Part shown: positions 34,888 through 44,213 of the stretch, piece by piece
How the letters are laid out: each line of letters starts with the position of its first letter
Numbering within the stretch: the stretch's first letter is position 1
NCBI GenBank assembly: GCA_051955985.1
Contig: JBQCGD010000057.1
Location: 41,894-105,893, forward strand
From: DATKPA01 sp051955985
GTDB taxonomy: Bacteria; Planctomycetota; Phycisphaerae; WQYP01
Reading direction: 5' to 3'
DNA length: 64,000 nt
Notes under the pieces: model-generated
What the model was told of the DNA's origin: nothing
Databases searched by the model: none
Seen by the model: only the letters and a program-made list of their open reading frames with translations
Made by a program: the position numbers and the translations under genes

Positions 34888-35454
34888 ATGGCCGATGCAC
34901 CGGAATCGACGGCCGTTGAGTACCAGTCCGCGCAACGAGGTGGGGCGTGGCGGCGTTTGGCCTCTGCGGCTGTGATTGGTACGAATCATATCATGGCGAC
35001 GGCCATCACCTTGATTCTATTGCTGGTGATACCGGAGATGGCTGTCGTCGCAATTTATGTGGTTCTGTTTGCAGTGGCGATCGTGACGAACTCGGATGTC
35101 GGCGGGCCTTTGGCGCTTCCGGCGGGAATGGTGGTAGTCGCGGTTTTTGGGATAGGAAGCAGCCTTCTGGCGATAGTGGTCGGCGTGACAATGGACGTCG
35201 TGCGCCGGGTGCTGCGGCTTCGGTGCTGGACGCCGCCGCTGATGGCGGCAGGGGTTTGGTTGGCCGGCGGCGTATGTGTGTCGGCACTTCGAGGCTGGGT
35301 GCTTGGCGACATTGTCAGGATTGGCTTACTCTGTGGAGTAATAGGCGGTTCGCTGGCTTGCATTTATTGGACGCCCCTGATTTTTTCGGAGCAGGTTTGG
35401 GCCTGGCTGCGACGGTTTGCGGGATTGGTGCTTCGCAGGATGCACGGTTGTTAG
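34888..35454 (+). CDS. Small polytopic membrane protein, unknown function
   Basis: A 188-aa protein with about four hydrophobic helices (AVIGTNHIMATAITLILLLV, AVVAIYVVLFAVAIV, GMVVVAVFGIGSSLLAIVVG, IGLLCGVIGGSLACIYW). It begins on the base after the gpmI stop, with no separate ribosome site, so it is translated by coupling. Base composition is less G-biased than gpmI. Not recognised. Confidence 0.7.
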   Translation: MADAPESTAVEYQSAQRGGAWRRLASAAVIGTNHIMATAITLILLLVIPEMAVVAIYVVLFAVAIVTNSDVGGPLALPAGMVVVAVFGIGSSLLAIVVGVTMDVVRRVLRLRCWTPPLMAAGVWLAGGVCVSALRGWVLGDIVRIGLLCGVIGGSLACIYWTPLIFSEQVWAWLRRFAGLVLRRMHGC

Positions 35455-35473
35455 CGGATAGCGTAGAACTCGG

Positions 35474-35878
35474 ATGATGGCTGACGAAGGCGAAGACATT
35501 TCGGCGGAGGAGATCGCGAACGAAGCGGGGGAGATCGTTTGCGATTTGCCGTGCAGCCGGTGTGGGTACAACTTGCGCGGGTTGCTGGTGGAGGGGAAGT
35601 GTCCGGAGTGCGGGGAGTCGGTGGAGGAGACGGTGACGGCGGCGAGCGAGTGGGCGTGCTGTTTCCGGTGCATGACTCCGAATCCGCCGTCGCAGGCGGT
35701 GTGCAGGAAGTGCGGGGCGCCGATCACGGCGGCCGCACCGTGGGGGTGGGCGGCGGCGACTTCAGCGCCGCCGGCGGAGGGGCCTGCGCCGCGGGCCTCA
35801 CGGCTGCTGGGGATTGTGATCGTGGCGGCGGTGATCGTGGCAATGCTGACGGCGATTGCGCGGCTGATCGGGGGGTGA
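35474..35878 (+). CDS. Double zinc-ribbon membrane-anchored protein
   Basis: A 134-aa protein with two zinc ribbons: LPCSRCGYNLRGL...GKCPECGES, then ACCFRCMT...AVCRKCGAPI. The CxxCGYxLRGL...CPECG form is common in planctomycete proteins. A Pro/Ala linker leads to one C-terminal membrane helix (LGIVIVAAVIVAMLTAIARL). The ligand or partner is unknown. Two adjacent ATG codons are possible starts. It lies between a membrane-protein gene and a pseudopilin gene on the same strand. Confidence 0.78.
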   Translation: MMADEGEDISAEEIANEAGEIVCDLPCSRCGYNLRGLLVEGKCPECGESVEETVTAASEWACCFRCMTPNPPSQAVCRKCGAPITAAAPWGWAAATSAPPAEGPAPRASRLLGIVIVAAVIVAMLTAIARLIGG

Positions 35879-35950
35879 TCTTTTCGGGATGGTTCTTCCC
35901 CTCGCGGGGATGTGTTCTTATTCTGAAGGGCGTTTGCGACGGAGGAACAT

Positions 35951-37003
35951 GTGCGAAGCGGGGTCACACTGCTGGAGATGCTGGTGGCGGTGGGGATCCT
36001 GGTGGTGGTGATTTTGTGCGTGGGGATTTTGTTTGCGGGGACGAGCCGGGCGGTGGGTACGTCGCAGGCGCTGATGGAAATGCTGTCGAATGCGCGGGCG
36101 ATCCAGGAGCAGTTGGGGCGGGATGTGGGGGCGATCGATAAAAATGGGTTCCTGGTGATTCGATCGGCGGTGGATGCGGAGGGGGTGCGACATGACGAGA
36201 TGGCGTTCACGGCGATCGGGCGGTTTCGGGATCGGCTCAACGGCGGCGTGGCGGCGAATGCGGCGCACGTGTGGTGGGGGGAACTGGTGATGACGGGGGA
36301 TACGTCGGCGGGGAGCGAGTCGATGCCGGTGGGGATGAACGAGATGCCGACGGCGGATACGGCGGGGTTCTTCACGCTGGGGCGGCATGCGACGCTGCTG
36401 ATGGCGAAGGGGAGCGCGAATCCGCCGGGGACGTTTGCGGACATTGCGTACGACACGCCGGCGGTGGCGGTTGCGGGGGAGCCGGCGGCGCACATCACGC
36501 AGTCGCGTTTCAACGTGGCGGGGATCACGACGCCGGAGGTGATGGCGTTTGTCCGGATGCAGATCGGGGAGGGGGCGAGCGGGGGCGGTCGCGGGGTGCC
36601 GGGGCATGGGACGTTTGAGGCGGATCATTATTGTTACCGGTTCAACGCGCTGCGGGACGTGTATGCGTCGGGGGTGTCGGTGGGGAACGGGGCGGCGCGG
36701 ATGGGGCCGATCGCACTGCAGGGGGTGAGCGATTTCCGGATCGAGTGGGCGGATGATTCGGGGGGTGCGGCGTGGTTTGGCAGGGGGAATCCGAAGGAGG
36801 GGGAATTGCGAGCGCCGTCGGTGATTGAGCCGGTGCGCGGGGCGGGTTCAGCGGGCGGGGATGATTACGTGGCGATTTTCAGTTTTGACACGGCGCGCGG
36901 GGAGTGGCCGAGCGCGTTGCGGGTGTCGTTCCGGGTGAACGATCGGAACGGGCGTTTGCCTGGGGGGCGGTTGTTCACGCAGGTGTTGAAGTTGCCGGAG
37001 TGA
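35951..37003 (+). CDS. Pseudopilin-like protein with type IV prepilin N-terminus
   Basis: A 350-aa protein starting MRSGVTLLEMLVAVGILVVV. The prepilin peptidase site is G4|V5 with the conserved glutamate at +5 (E9), followed by a 20-residue hydrophobic helix. The globular part is long and contains the YCYRFNALRDVYASG and GVSDFRIEWADDSGG blocks, resembling GspJ-like minor pseudopilins. The start is GTG, with GGAGGA four bases upstream. No other pilus or type II secretion gene is adjacent, so it would be processed by an unlinked peptidase. Confidence 0.8.
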   Translation: MRSGVTLLEMLVAVGILVVVILCVGILFAGTSRAVGTSQALMEMLSNARAIQEQLGRDVGAIDKNGFLVIRSAVDAEGVRHDEMAFTAIGRFRDRLNGGVAANAAHVWWGELVMTGDTSAGSESMPVGMNEMPTADTAGFFTLGRHATLLMAKGSANPPGTFADIAYDTPAVAVAGEPAAHITQSRFNVAGITTPEVMAFVRMQIGEGASGGGRGVPGHGTFEADHYCYRFNALRDVYASGVSVGNGAARMGPIALQGVSDFRIEWADDSGGAAWFGRGNPKEGELRAPSVIEPVRGAGSAGGDDYVAIFSFDTARGEWPSALRVSFRVNDRNGRLPGGRLFTQVLKLPE

Positions 37004-37042
37004 CGGCCGGCAGGGGGGCTAAGATGGGGAGGAGGTTTTAGC

Positions 37043-37459
37043 ATGGCGATACTGACGAAGCGATGGGAGGATCCGGCGGAGGAGGGGGACGGGACTCGGG
37101 TGCTGGTGACGCGGTACCGTCCGCGGGGGTTGAAGAAAGAATTTGAGACGTGGACGGAGTGGTACCCGGAGCTGGGGCCGAGCGTGGAGCTGCATGCGGC
37201 GGCGTATGGGAAGAACGGGTTGAAGGTGGGGTGGGAGATTTACCGGCGGCGGTACCTGCAGGAGATGCGGGAGCCGGAGGCGCGGGCGCGGATCCGGGAA
37301 TTGGGGGCGCGGGTGCGGGGCGGGGAGCGGTTGACGTTGTTATGCTCATCGGCGTGTGTGCGTGAGAGCCGGTGCCATCGGTCGCTCCTGGCGGAGTTGA
37401 TCGAAGCGGAGGCGGCGAGGACGGAGAGCCCGGATGAGCGAGCTGACGGTGCTGATTGA
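37043..37459 (+). CDS. DUF488 family protein
   Basis: A 138-aa protein with the DUF488 pattern: VTRYRPRGLKKEFETWTEWY, WEIYRRRYLQEM, and the strand LTLLCSSACVRESRCHRSLL with late cysteine and histidine residues. The usual PELGPS motif (here YPELGPSVEL) is present. The biochemical role of the family is not settled. A strong GGAGGAGG precedes the ATG. The 3' end overlaps the next gene by 26 bases in another frame. Confidence 0.82.
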   Translation: MAILTKRWEDPAEEGDGTRVLVTRYRPRGLKKEFETWTEWYPELGPSVELHAAAYGKNGLKVGWEIYRRRYLQEMREPEARARIRELGARVRGGERLTLLCSSACVRESRCHRSLLAELIEAEAARTESPDERADGAD

Positions 37460-38189
37460 GGGTCCGCTGCGGGCGGAGGGGGTGGAGGTGCGGTGGGTGG
37501 GGGCGTTGCCGGTGATTTCGGAGGCGGCGCGGGCGCACATTGATGAGCGATGGGACGTTTATATGGCCGATGCGCGGGCGCACGGGAAGACGCTGTTCAA
37601 CGGGCCGATCAGCCGGTTGATCGAGGCGCGGCGGGAGGGGGAGCGCGTGGTGTTGACGCTGGGGCCCGGGGACTACAAGACGTTCATTGTGACGGCGATG
37701 CGGGACCGGGCGTGGTTTGCGGCGCATACGCCGGAGGCGATCGTCGGGGCGCTGGGGAATTCGGTGCTGCTGACGCGCGGGGGGCGGGCGCTGCTGGGGA
37801 TTCGGTCGAAAGAGACGAGTGCGTATGCGGGGCGGGCGCACCTGATCGGCGGGGTGCTGGATGAGCTCGGGAGCGCCGAATTTCCGGCGAGCAGGGCGGG
37901 CGTGCTGGCGCACCTGCGGCTGGAGCTGGAGGAGGAGGCGTCGGTGCGCGCAGAAGATCTGGTGGGGGAGCCGGTGTTCCTGGGGGTGGTGCGGGATTCG
38001 TTTTTGTCGCAGCCGGAGGCGATCTGGCAGTGGGAGAGTGCGGTCGAGCTGGAGGAGATTGCGGGACGGTTGAACGCGCAGGAGCATCACGGGGCGACGG
38101 TGGTGGGAAAAGGCGGGGTGGGCGAGGAGGTGTGGGCGCAGATGACGCCGGTGGCACGGGCGGCATGGGGCAAGTGGCGGGCGATGTGA
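37434..38189 (+). CDS. Divergent Nudix-like protein
   Basis: A 251-aa protein with a degenerate Nudix box. GGVLDE and, about 15 residues later, LRLELEEEASV correspond to GX5E and REUXEEXGU, but the Arg of the REU core and the final Gly are replaced. The N-terminal half (WDVYMADARAHGKTLFNGPI, FIVTAMRDRAWFAAH, NSVLLTRGGRALLGIRS) matches the longer Nudix proteins that act on nucleotide sugars or similar. Activity is uncertain because the metal-binding glutamates are only partly conserved. It overlaps the DUF488 gene. Confidence 0.65.
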   Translation: MSELTVLIEGPLRAEGVEVRWVGALPVISEAARAHIDERWDVYMADARAHGKTLFNGPISRLIEARREGERVVLTLGPGDYKTFIVTAMRDRAWFAAHTPEAIVGALGNSVLLTRGGRALLGIRSKETSAYAGRAHLIGGVLDELGSAEFPASRAGVLAHLRLELEEEASVRAEDLVGEPVFLGVVRDSFLSQPEAIWQWESAVELEEIAGRLNAQEHHGATVVGKGGVGEEVWAQMTPVARAAWGKWRAM

Positions 38190-38250
38190 CGGAGCGGGGG
38201 CGCAACTTGTTGCTGCACAATGTCATCCGGCGAGTTCATGAAACCTTGTT

Positions 38251-38279
38251 TTGACAGGTCGGCATGCTTTGGGGATAGT
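38251..38279 (+). promoter_or_regulatory. Sigma-70 promoter of the GT-B glycosyltransferase gene
   Basis: TTGACA, 17-base spacer, GATAGT. Predicted start of transcription is near 38287, about 28 bases before the GTG codon. Confidence 0.6.
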
Positions 38280-38314
38280 ACGGCAGCGGGGGCCTTGCCG
38301 TGGAGGCAGTTGTT

Positions 38315-39973
38315 GTGAAAGTGTTTATGCTGGGTTGGGAGTTTCCGCCGATTGTCTCGGGCGGTTTGGGCGTGGCTTGCTATGGGCTGGCCAAGGCGCT
38401 CAACAGCGCGGGGGTGAACGTGTTGTTTGTGCTGCCCAAGCCGCTGGGGAAGAACGGGAATTCGCGGGTGCTTGGGGCGGGGGCGGTGCATGAAACGCGC
38501 GAGCTGCCGGCGGTTGCGGCGCGGGAGGTGCAGTCGGGGGTGGAACAGGCAGTCGGGCAGGCGGAGCATGTGGATTTGAAGGCGACCGGGGGGGAGGAAC
38601 CGGTGTCGCCGCCGCCTCCGCCGCCGCCGGCGCCGCTGAAAACGGAATGGGTGAAAGTGCAGGAAGCGGGAGAGCACCCGGTGGATGTGGAGGTGGAGGG
38701 GACGGAGCGCGAGGTGATGCATCGGGTGACATTTGTGCCGGTGGATGCGCTGCTGGAGCCGTACATGACGCCCGGCACATACCAGAAGATGGTCGTGGAG
38801 GAGTTGGTGCGGGAGAAGCCGGTGCGGCGGTGGGAGAAACGATTTGAGCGGCACGGCGAGCAGTGGGTGGAGCGGGCGGTGGCTTCCGGGGCGCAGGAGC
38901 CTGCGCCGCAGCCGCCGCCGCATCCGAAGCCGCGGCGGCGCTACCTGGAAGAAAACGTGCCGGCGACTACGTTGGTGGGGCAGGCGAACACGGCGTATGC
39001 GGGGGACCTCTTCATGGAGACGGAGCGTTACGCGCGGCTGGCGCTGACGATTGCGAAGGCGGAGTCGTTCGACGTTATTCACGCGCACGACTGGATGACG
39101 TTCGAGGCGGCGATGGCGGTGGCGGCGGAGACGGGCAAGCCGCTGGTGGTGCAGATCCATTCGACGGAGCTGGACCGGGCCGGGGCGCAGGCGAACGCGC
39201 GCATCCTGGAGGTGGAGCGCGAAGGGATGGTCGCGGCGACGAAGATCATCGCTGTTAGTTACAGGACCAAGACGCAGTTGATTGAGAAGTACGGGATCGA
39301 CCCGCAGAAGATCGAGGTTGTTTACAACGCGACGGATGCGGTCAATGGGGAATCGGAGAAGACAGAAAAGAACGGGAAAAACGGGAAGAACGGCGCCGGC
39401 AGGGGGGTGAAGAAACACAAGACGGTGCTCTTTCTCGGGCGCATGGTGCGGCAGAAGGGGCCGGACTATTTTCTGCGGGCGGCGAAGAAAATCCTGGCCG
39501 TGGAGCCGGACGTGAAGTTCATCATGGCCGGCACGGGGGAGATGGTGGAGGAGCTCAAGGTGCTGGCGGAGGAGCTGGAGATTCACCGGCGGGTGATTTT
39601 TACGGGGTTTTTGAAGAAGTCGGAGGCGCAGAAGGCGTTTCGCGCGGCGGACGTGTACGTGATGCCGAGCGTGAGCGAGCCGTTCGGAATCGCGCCGCTG
39701 GAAGCGCTGGCGCATGACGTGCCGGTGATCCTGAGCAAGCAGAGCGGCGTGGCCGAGGTGCTGCAGCACGTGCTCAAAGTGGATTTCTGGGACACGGAGG
39801 AGATGGCGAACAAGATTCTTGCCGTGCTGCGCCACCCGCCGCTGGCGGCGACGCTGCGGGAGTTCGGGCAGGAGGAAGTGCGGCAACTGTCGTGGGATGA
39901 TTCGGCGCGGCAGATCCTGGCGATCTATGGAACGCTGACGGGCCAGCCGGTGGCGGCGGCGGAAGAGGCGTGA
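38315..39973 (+). CDS. GT-B glycosyltransferase (starch/glycogen-synthase-like) with a proline-rich insert
   Basis: A 552-aa cytoplasmic transferase using a nucleotide sugar. The N-lobe opens MKVFMLGWEFPPIVSGGLGV, as in glycogen synthase-type GT4/GT5 enzymes. The C-lobe has FLGRMVRQKGPDYFLRAAKK, the GTGEMVEEL strand, FTGFLKKSEAQKAFRAADVY and the E-x7-E motif in SEPFGIAPLEAL. Between them, about residues 60-210 form a charged insert with a PPPPPPPAP run and a second PQPPPHPKP run, before the fold resumes at AYAGDLFMETERYARL. GTG was chosen because GGAGG lies 8 bases upstream; a GTG five codons earlier is possible. Sugar and acceptor are unknown. Confidence 0.88.
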   Translation: MKVFMLGWEFPPIVSGGLGVACYGLAKALNSAGVNVLFVLPKPLGKNGNSRVLGAGAVHETRELPAVAAREVQSGVEQAVGQAEHVDLKATGGEEPVSPPPPPPPAPLKTEWVKVQEAGEHPVDVEVEGTEREVMHRVTFVPVDALLEPYMTPGTYQKMVVEELVREKPVRRWEKRFERHGEQWVERAVASGAQEPAPQPPPHPKPRRRYLEENVPATTLVGQANTAYAGDLFMETERYARLALTIAKAESFDVIHAHDWMTFEAAMAVAAETGKPLVVQIHSTELDRAGAQANARILEVEREGMVAATKIIAVSYRTKTQLIEKYGIDPQKIEVVYNATDAVNGESEKTEKNGKNGKNGAGRGVKKHKTVLFLGRMVRQKGPDYFLRAAKKILAVEPDVKFIMAGTGEMVEELKVLAEELEIHRRVIFTGFLKKSEAQKAFRAADVYVMPSVSEPFGIAPLEALAHDVPVILSKQSGVAEVLQHVLKVDFWDTEEMANKILAVLRHPPLAATLREFGQEEVRQLSWDDSARQILAIYGTLTGQPVAAAEEA

Positions 39974-39976
39974 CGA

Positions 39977-42160
39977 TTACGGGCGGGGCGGGACGGCGGG
40001 GAGCGTCGCCGGGGCGGTGGCGGTGGTCGGGACAAAATAATATTTCGGCAAGACCACGTTGGTCACGATGGTGACGGAGACCGGCTTTGCGCCCTGTGCG
40101 ACGTTGATGCCGCTGAACCGGCGCAGCGGGTAGATGCGGAGGGCGGGGTGATCCTTGCGGATGCGGGCGAGGACGCGGTCATCGATCACGACGAGGTACT
40201 TCTGTTCCGGCGTGTTTCGCGGCGCGAATCGGACGGTGTCGAGCATGTGGTTGATGGCCTGGGTGTCGGAAATGCCGGGCCCGCCGAACATCTCGACGTG
40301 GGCATCGGCGTAAAAGACGAGCGTGGGCTCTTCAAAGCCGAGCGCGGCGAACTGGAGGTCGGGGTAATCGTCGCGCATGTCGGCCATGGCCGTGCCAGCG
40401 GATTTGCCGACGTTGATCGACTTGATGTTCGGAAGAAATAACGTCGCGGCGACGAAGAGGGCGACGGCCCAGGTGAGGCCGGTGACAAACGGCCAGATGG
40501 GGCGTTCCCAGTCGATGGTGCTCACGACGCCGACGGCGAGGAGCGCGCCGCCGAAGATGATGCTGAGGGCGAAGAGCTCGGAATCAAAATACATGTGGCT
40601 GGCGATGAGCACCGCGGCGGCGAGGCCGCCCCAGATGACGAGCATCACCCAGCGGGCATGGGCGAACCAGGTGGCGGCGAATACGTCGGAGAGGCGGTGC
40701 CACCCCTGCACGAGGGCGTCGGCGCAGAGGATGGCGATGGCGACGAAGGTGGGGAGCGAGTAATGCGGCAGCTTGCCGCGGGAGAGTTCGAGCAGCACCC
40801 ACATGGGGAGGATCCAGGCGAGGAGGAACTGGTAGGGGCGGGGGTCGATTTCCACGGGCGATTTGCCGCGGACGCGGCGCACGGCGTGGAAGCCGGCGGG
40901 GACGAGGAGGATGCTCCAGGGCCAGAAAGTTCCCCAGATGGTGGCGAGGAAGAAGCCGGGGGGCTGGCCGTACTTATCGACGGCATCATTTCCGCCGGGA
41001 CCGCCGGTGTCGGGAATGACAATGTGGAGCGAGTGGAGCAGGGGTCCGGCAACGCGGTCGAGGAAGTGGACGCCCACCATGCGGGCAAGGAGTTCCGGCG
41101 AGCGCATGCCGGCGGGAATCGCCCACGCGGCGACGAGCACGATCAGCAGCGGAAAACCCCACGCCGGCCGGAGCTGCCGCCACCAGGACCAGTTGCCCGC
41201 GAAAACAGAGCGGAAAAGCACCGCCGGCAGCCGCGGCGTGAGGAGCATCAGGATGAACAGGAGCGAGAGGATGATGCTCCACCAGCGGATTTCAACGGCG
41301 TTGTCGCGCGAGGCGGTGGTCGCAACGATGGTCACGCAGGCGGCAGCGATCACGGCGGCCACCACGAAGCGGGCATTCGACACATGCAGGTGCTTGCGCC
41401 AGTTGCGAAGCTGCGTGGCGAGGTTGCCCGTGGCGATCGAGAGGGCAATCATCGGCACGAAGACGAAGATCAGCGGCACACCCTTGGTCAGCGCACCCCC
41501 GGCCAGAGCGACCCAGAAAAGGACCGCGAGAATCCAGGGCATGCGGCGGCGGGCGGACTTGGAAAGCTGATCAATCACGAACGGCCCGGTGCGCTCCTCG
41601 GTGGTGCGATCGAGCAGGTAGTCCGTCCGCGGCAGGTGGCGCGAGCGCGCATCCAGCGGGTCGGCCGTGTCCCACGCCTGCCACGCGCAGGCCATGCAGA
41701 CGGTGATGAAAAAGAGCTGCGTGGCGTCGGCGGTGGCGAGGCGGGATTCGATCACGTAGACGGTGCAGGTTCCAAGGATCAGCGCGGCGTACCGCGCGGT
41801 AAACGTGCCGAAGCGCAGCGCGACCATCAGGTAGACCACGAGCAGCGTGAGCGTGCCGCAGACGGCCGACGGCATGCGTGCCGAGAGTTCGTTCACCTGG
41901 CCGAAGATCCAGTAACTGGCATCCATCAGCCAATAGAGCAGCGGCGGCTTGTCGGGCCGGAGGGCGCCGTTGAAGTGCGGGACGAGGTAATCGTGCCGCT
42001 GGATCATCTCGCGGGCGGCCTGGGCGAAGCGCGGCTCGTCGCGGTCGAACAGCGTGATGTTCCCCAGCCCGGGCGTGTAGATGCACAGGCCCAGGGCGAA
42101 GAGCAGCAGGAGGTCCATGCTGCTCCACCAGCGTTTGTGTTGAATCGGCGGCTCGAGCAC
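39977..42160 (-). CDS. GT39-family membrane glycosyltransferase (ArnT/PMT-like)
   Basis: A 727-aa polytopic enzyme that moves a sugar from a polyprenyl phosphate donor on the outer face of the membrane. The first outer loop has TLFDRDEPRFAQAAREM, the acidic catalytic site of the family, followed by RPDKPPLLYWLMDASYWIFG. About twelve hydrophobic helices follow, then a soluble C-terminal domain ending NVVLPKYYFVPTTATAPA. The stop lies three bases after that of the convergent GT-B gene, with no terminator between them. The acceptor is unknown. Confidence 0.88.
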   Translation of the reverse strand: MLEPPIQHKRWWSSMDLLLLFALGLCIYTPGLGNITLFDRDEPRFAQAAREMIQRHDYLVPHFNGALRPDKPPLLYWLMDASYWIFGQVNELSARMPSAVCGTLTLLVVYLMVALRFGTFTARYAALILGTCTVYVIESRLATADATQLFFITVCMACAWQAWDTADPLDARSRHLPRTDYLLDRTTEERTGPFVIDQLSKSARRRMPWILAVLFWVALAGGALTKGVPLIFVFVPMIALSIATGNLATQLRNWRKHLHVSNARFVVAAVIAAACVTIVATTASRDNAVEIRWWSIILSLLFILMLLTPRLPAVLFRSVFAGNWSWWRQLRPAWGFPLLIVLVAAWAIPAGMRSPELLARMVGVHFLDRVAGPLLHSLHIVIPDTGGPGGNDAVDKYGQPPGFFLATIWGTFWPWSILLVPAGFHAVRRVRGKSPVEIDPRPYQFLLAWILPMWVLLELSRGKLPHYSLPTFVAIAILCADALVQGWHRLSDVFAATWFAHARWVMLVIWGGLAAAVLIASHMYFDSELFALSIIFGGALLAVGVVSTIDWERPIWPFVTGLTWAVALFVAATLFLPNIKSINVGKSAGTAMADMRDDYPDLQFAALGFEEPTLVFYADAHVEMFGGPGISDTQAINHMLDTVRFAPRNTPEQKYLVVIDDRVLARIRKDHPALRIYPLRRFSGINVAQGAKPVSVTIVTNVVLPKYYFVPTTATAPATLPAVPPRP

Positions 42161-42256
42161 TCGTACTGCTCCGGGTCGACAGCTAGAATTTCAAAACCCA
42201 TTCCGGATAACGAACCCGGTACTATACGTGCTTCGTGCGTTGCTCGAAAGGAATCC

Positions 42257-43018
42257 GTGTCCGCGCTGGACCAACAATCTCACAAGGCCGCCGCCGAACC
42301 GCCGGCGCTCTGGCATGAGCCCGCGCCCCGGCATTTTGACCTCGCGGTCGCCTGGTGGATCAAGCTCGCGGCCGTCGCGGCGGCGACCGGCATCGCCATG
42401 GCGTGGCTCGATTACCCCATCGCGCACTGGACCCTCGCCACCCATCCGATTCCCGACCTGGTGGACCCGCTCGCGAAGCACAACGACATCGCCCGCGAAC
42501 TCATGCTGCTCGAGCAGTGGGGGCAGTGGGTCTGTTCTGTCCTCGTGATCACCGCGGTGGCCCTGCTTGATCGGCGCGGCCGGCGTCGGGCATTGGCCAT
42601 CGGCATCGGCTGCCTCTGCACGGTGCTACTGACGTACCTGCTTAAGGATCTCTTCGGGCGCTCACGGCCGTACGTGCTGCATGATGGCACCTGGCAATGG
42701 GGCGGCCCGGCGATGGGATTCGTCAAAGGGTCCGCCTGGGGGTCTTTCCCCAGTGCCCACACGACGGGCGCCTTTGCGCTCTCCGTCGGGCTCTCGTGGT
42801 TTTATCCGCGGGCGCGCGGCCTCTTCATGGGGCTGGCGATCATCACGATGGTGCAGCGCGTGCTGCATTCGGCGCATTTTCTTTCGGACGTGCTGGCGGG
42901 GATGGGAATCGCGGTGCTGATGACGCGCTGGACGTTCCGGCTCAAACTCGCCGGCCGGCTGATGGCACTCATGCCGGGGCCGCTGCGCGACTGGTTCCTG
43001 CGCGATTCACCGGGGTGA
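42257..43018 (+). CDS. PAP2-family membrane phosphatase
   Basis: A 253-aa membrane phosphatase of the phosphatidic-acid / undecaprenyl-pyrophosphate type. The three active-site motifs are complete: KDLFGRSRP, SFPSAHTTGA and RVLHSAHFLSDVLAG. It has about five helices. The start is GTG with AAAGGAA upstream. It is divergent from the GT39 gene and overlaps the cdaR stop by 12 bases. Together with the GT genes it fits recycling of polyprenyl (pyro)phosphate, but lipid phosphate substrates are equally possible. Confidence 0.9.
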   Translation: MSALDQQSHKAAAEPPALWHEPAPRHFDLAVAWWIKLAAVAAATGIAMAWLDYPIAHWTLATHPIPDLVDPLAKHNDIARELMLLEQWGQWVCSVLVITAVALLDRRGRRRALAIGIGCLCTVLLTYLLKDLFGRSRPYVLHDGTWQWGGPAMGFVKGSAWGSFPSAHTTGAFALSVGLSWFYPRARGLFMGLAIITMVQRVLHSAHFLSDVLAGMGIAVLMTRWTFRLKLAGRLMALMPGPLRDWFLRDSPG

Positions 43019-44104
43019 GGTTGCCGGTGCCGTGGCAGTGGTGGGGGAAGCGTGCGGCGCGGCAATTTCCACGAGCCGGAACTCCACATCAGTCGGGGCT
43101 TCCTGCACGGAAAGACCGTCGGGAAGCACGTAACGCAGCGGGCGGCGCGTGAATTTCGTGGAGGGGCGGTCTTCCAGGGAAATATCGATGTACGCGTGAA
43201 TTCCCTGGTCGCCGCCGCCGGTGCCGCGCGGGCTGCTGGCGAGCTTCGTCTTGAGCGCCTGGATGGCCGGGTCCGTGCCGGAAACTGTCACCGGCAGGAA
43301 CTTGGGGCGAAGGTCCACGTCATACCGCGCCAGCAACGCGGGCGGCCCGCTGACCCACACCGGCACGTCCGGGACCAACTGCGTGACCGTTTCCCGTTTC
43401 GACACGGTGAGGGTCACCTCCACCTGCGCGGGGGTCACGATCACGCGGTCGTCCTGCGGGCCCGCATATTCCGGCACCAGGTGCATGCTCACTTTCTGCG
43501 GTTGCCCGATGGGAAGCGTCGAGAGGTTGCGGCCGGGAACGGTGCGGATGCGCAGTTTTTCCGCCCCGCCGATCTCCTGGAGCGTTCGCGACGGGATGGT
43601 CACGGTCGCCTGGTCCGGAAGCCCCGCGACGTGATCGACGGCCACCTGCGGATGGAATTCGACGGGCCGGGTGATCTGCTCGAGGTGATCCACTTCGAGG
43701 CGAAGCTTGGCGGGCGTCGCGGCGGTCACGGTGAGGCCGCGCTTCCGCAGGTAGCTGCTGGCATTCAGGACGTTGACGGTGTCCACCATCGCCGACGTTC
43801 CGGGCGTGAGCGTGGCGGCCGGCGGCGTAAAGGTGAGCTGCGGGGGTTCTGTCTCCTGCTGCAGGGCGGTGATCTGGTTGGTCGGGCCCTGCAGGGAGGC
43901 GACGATGTTGATGACGGGAAGAAAGCGATTTTCGGTGGCGTCGTAGATCCGCACCGCCAGGTCCCCGTTGGGAACGACGGGCCGCACCGAGACGCGCGCG
44001 TCGCCCGTGGCTGTGAATTTGGCCTCGGCGTACATCCAGATGAGGATGGTGAGGACAATCGTCAGCGGGAGCGATTTGAGGCGATCGACGGTGGTCGGCG
44101 ACAT
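43007..44104 (-). CDS. cdaR: CdaR-like protein with YbbR domains
   Basis: A 365-aa membrane-anchored regulator of the diadenylate cyclase. One N-terminal helix (SLPLTIVLTILIWMYAEAKF) is followed by three or more YbbR-type beta domains (VDTVNVLNASSYLRKRGLTV, VTIPSRTLQEIGGAEKLRIR). In firmicutes CdaR modulates CdaA; here the gene follows cdaA on the same strand, which supports the assignment. The usual third gene, glmM, is not adjacent. The tail is Thr/Ala rich (PHASPTTATAPATSP). Confidence 0.85.
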   Translation of the reverse strand: MSPTTVDRLKSLPLTIVLTILIWMYAEAKFTATGDARVSVRPVVPNGDLAVRIYDATENRFLPVINIVASLQGPTNQITALQQETEPPQLTFTPPAATLTPGTSAMVDTVNVLNASSYLRKRGLTVTAATPAKLRLEVDHLEQITRPVEFHPQVAVDHVAGLPDQATVTIPSRTLQEIGGAEKLRIRTVPGRNLSTLPIGQPQKVSMHLVPEYAGPQDDRVIVTPAQVEVTLTVSKRETVTQLVPDVPVWVSGPPALLARYDVDLRPKFLPVTVSGTDPAIQALKTKLASSPRGTGGGDQGIHAYIDISLEDRPSTKFTRRPLRYVLPDGLSVQEAPTDVEFRLVEIAAPHASPTTATAPATSPR

Positions 44105-44113
44105 AGGATCTCG

Positions 44114-44155
44114 GAGAAGTCAGGAGACAGGAGTCAGAAGTCAGGAGGCAGAATA
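44114..44155. repeat. Heptanucleotide array (unit CAGGAGT)
   Basis: Six consecutive units in register: GAGAAGT, CAGGAGA, CAGGAGT, CAGAAGT, CAGGAGG, CAGAATA. It fills part of the 109-bp gap inside the cdaA-cdaR operon. Confidence 0.8.
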
Positions 44156-44173
44156 TACGCTCGGGCGGCCCCT

Positions 44174-44201
44174 GTCTGCTGACTGCCGGCTGCGGGCCCG
44201 C
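44174..44201. repeat. Degenerate heptanucleotide array (GACTGCC type)
   Basis: Units GTCTGCT, GACTGCC, GGCTGCG, GGCCCGC with a 7-bp period, in the same cdaA-cdaR gap as the CAGGAGT array. Confidence 0.5.
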
Positions 44202-44213
44202 GCCTTTGGGTCG

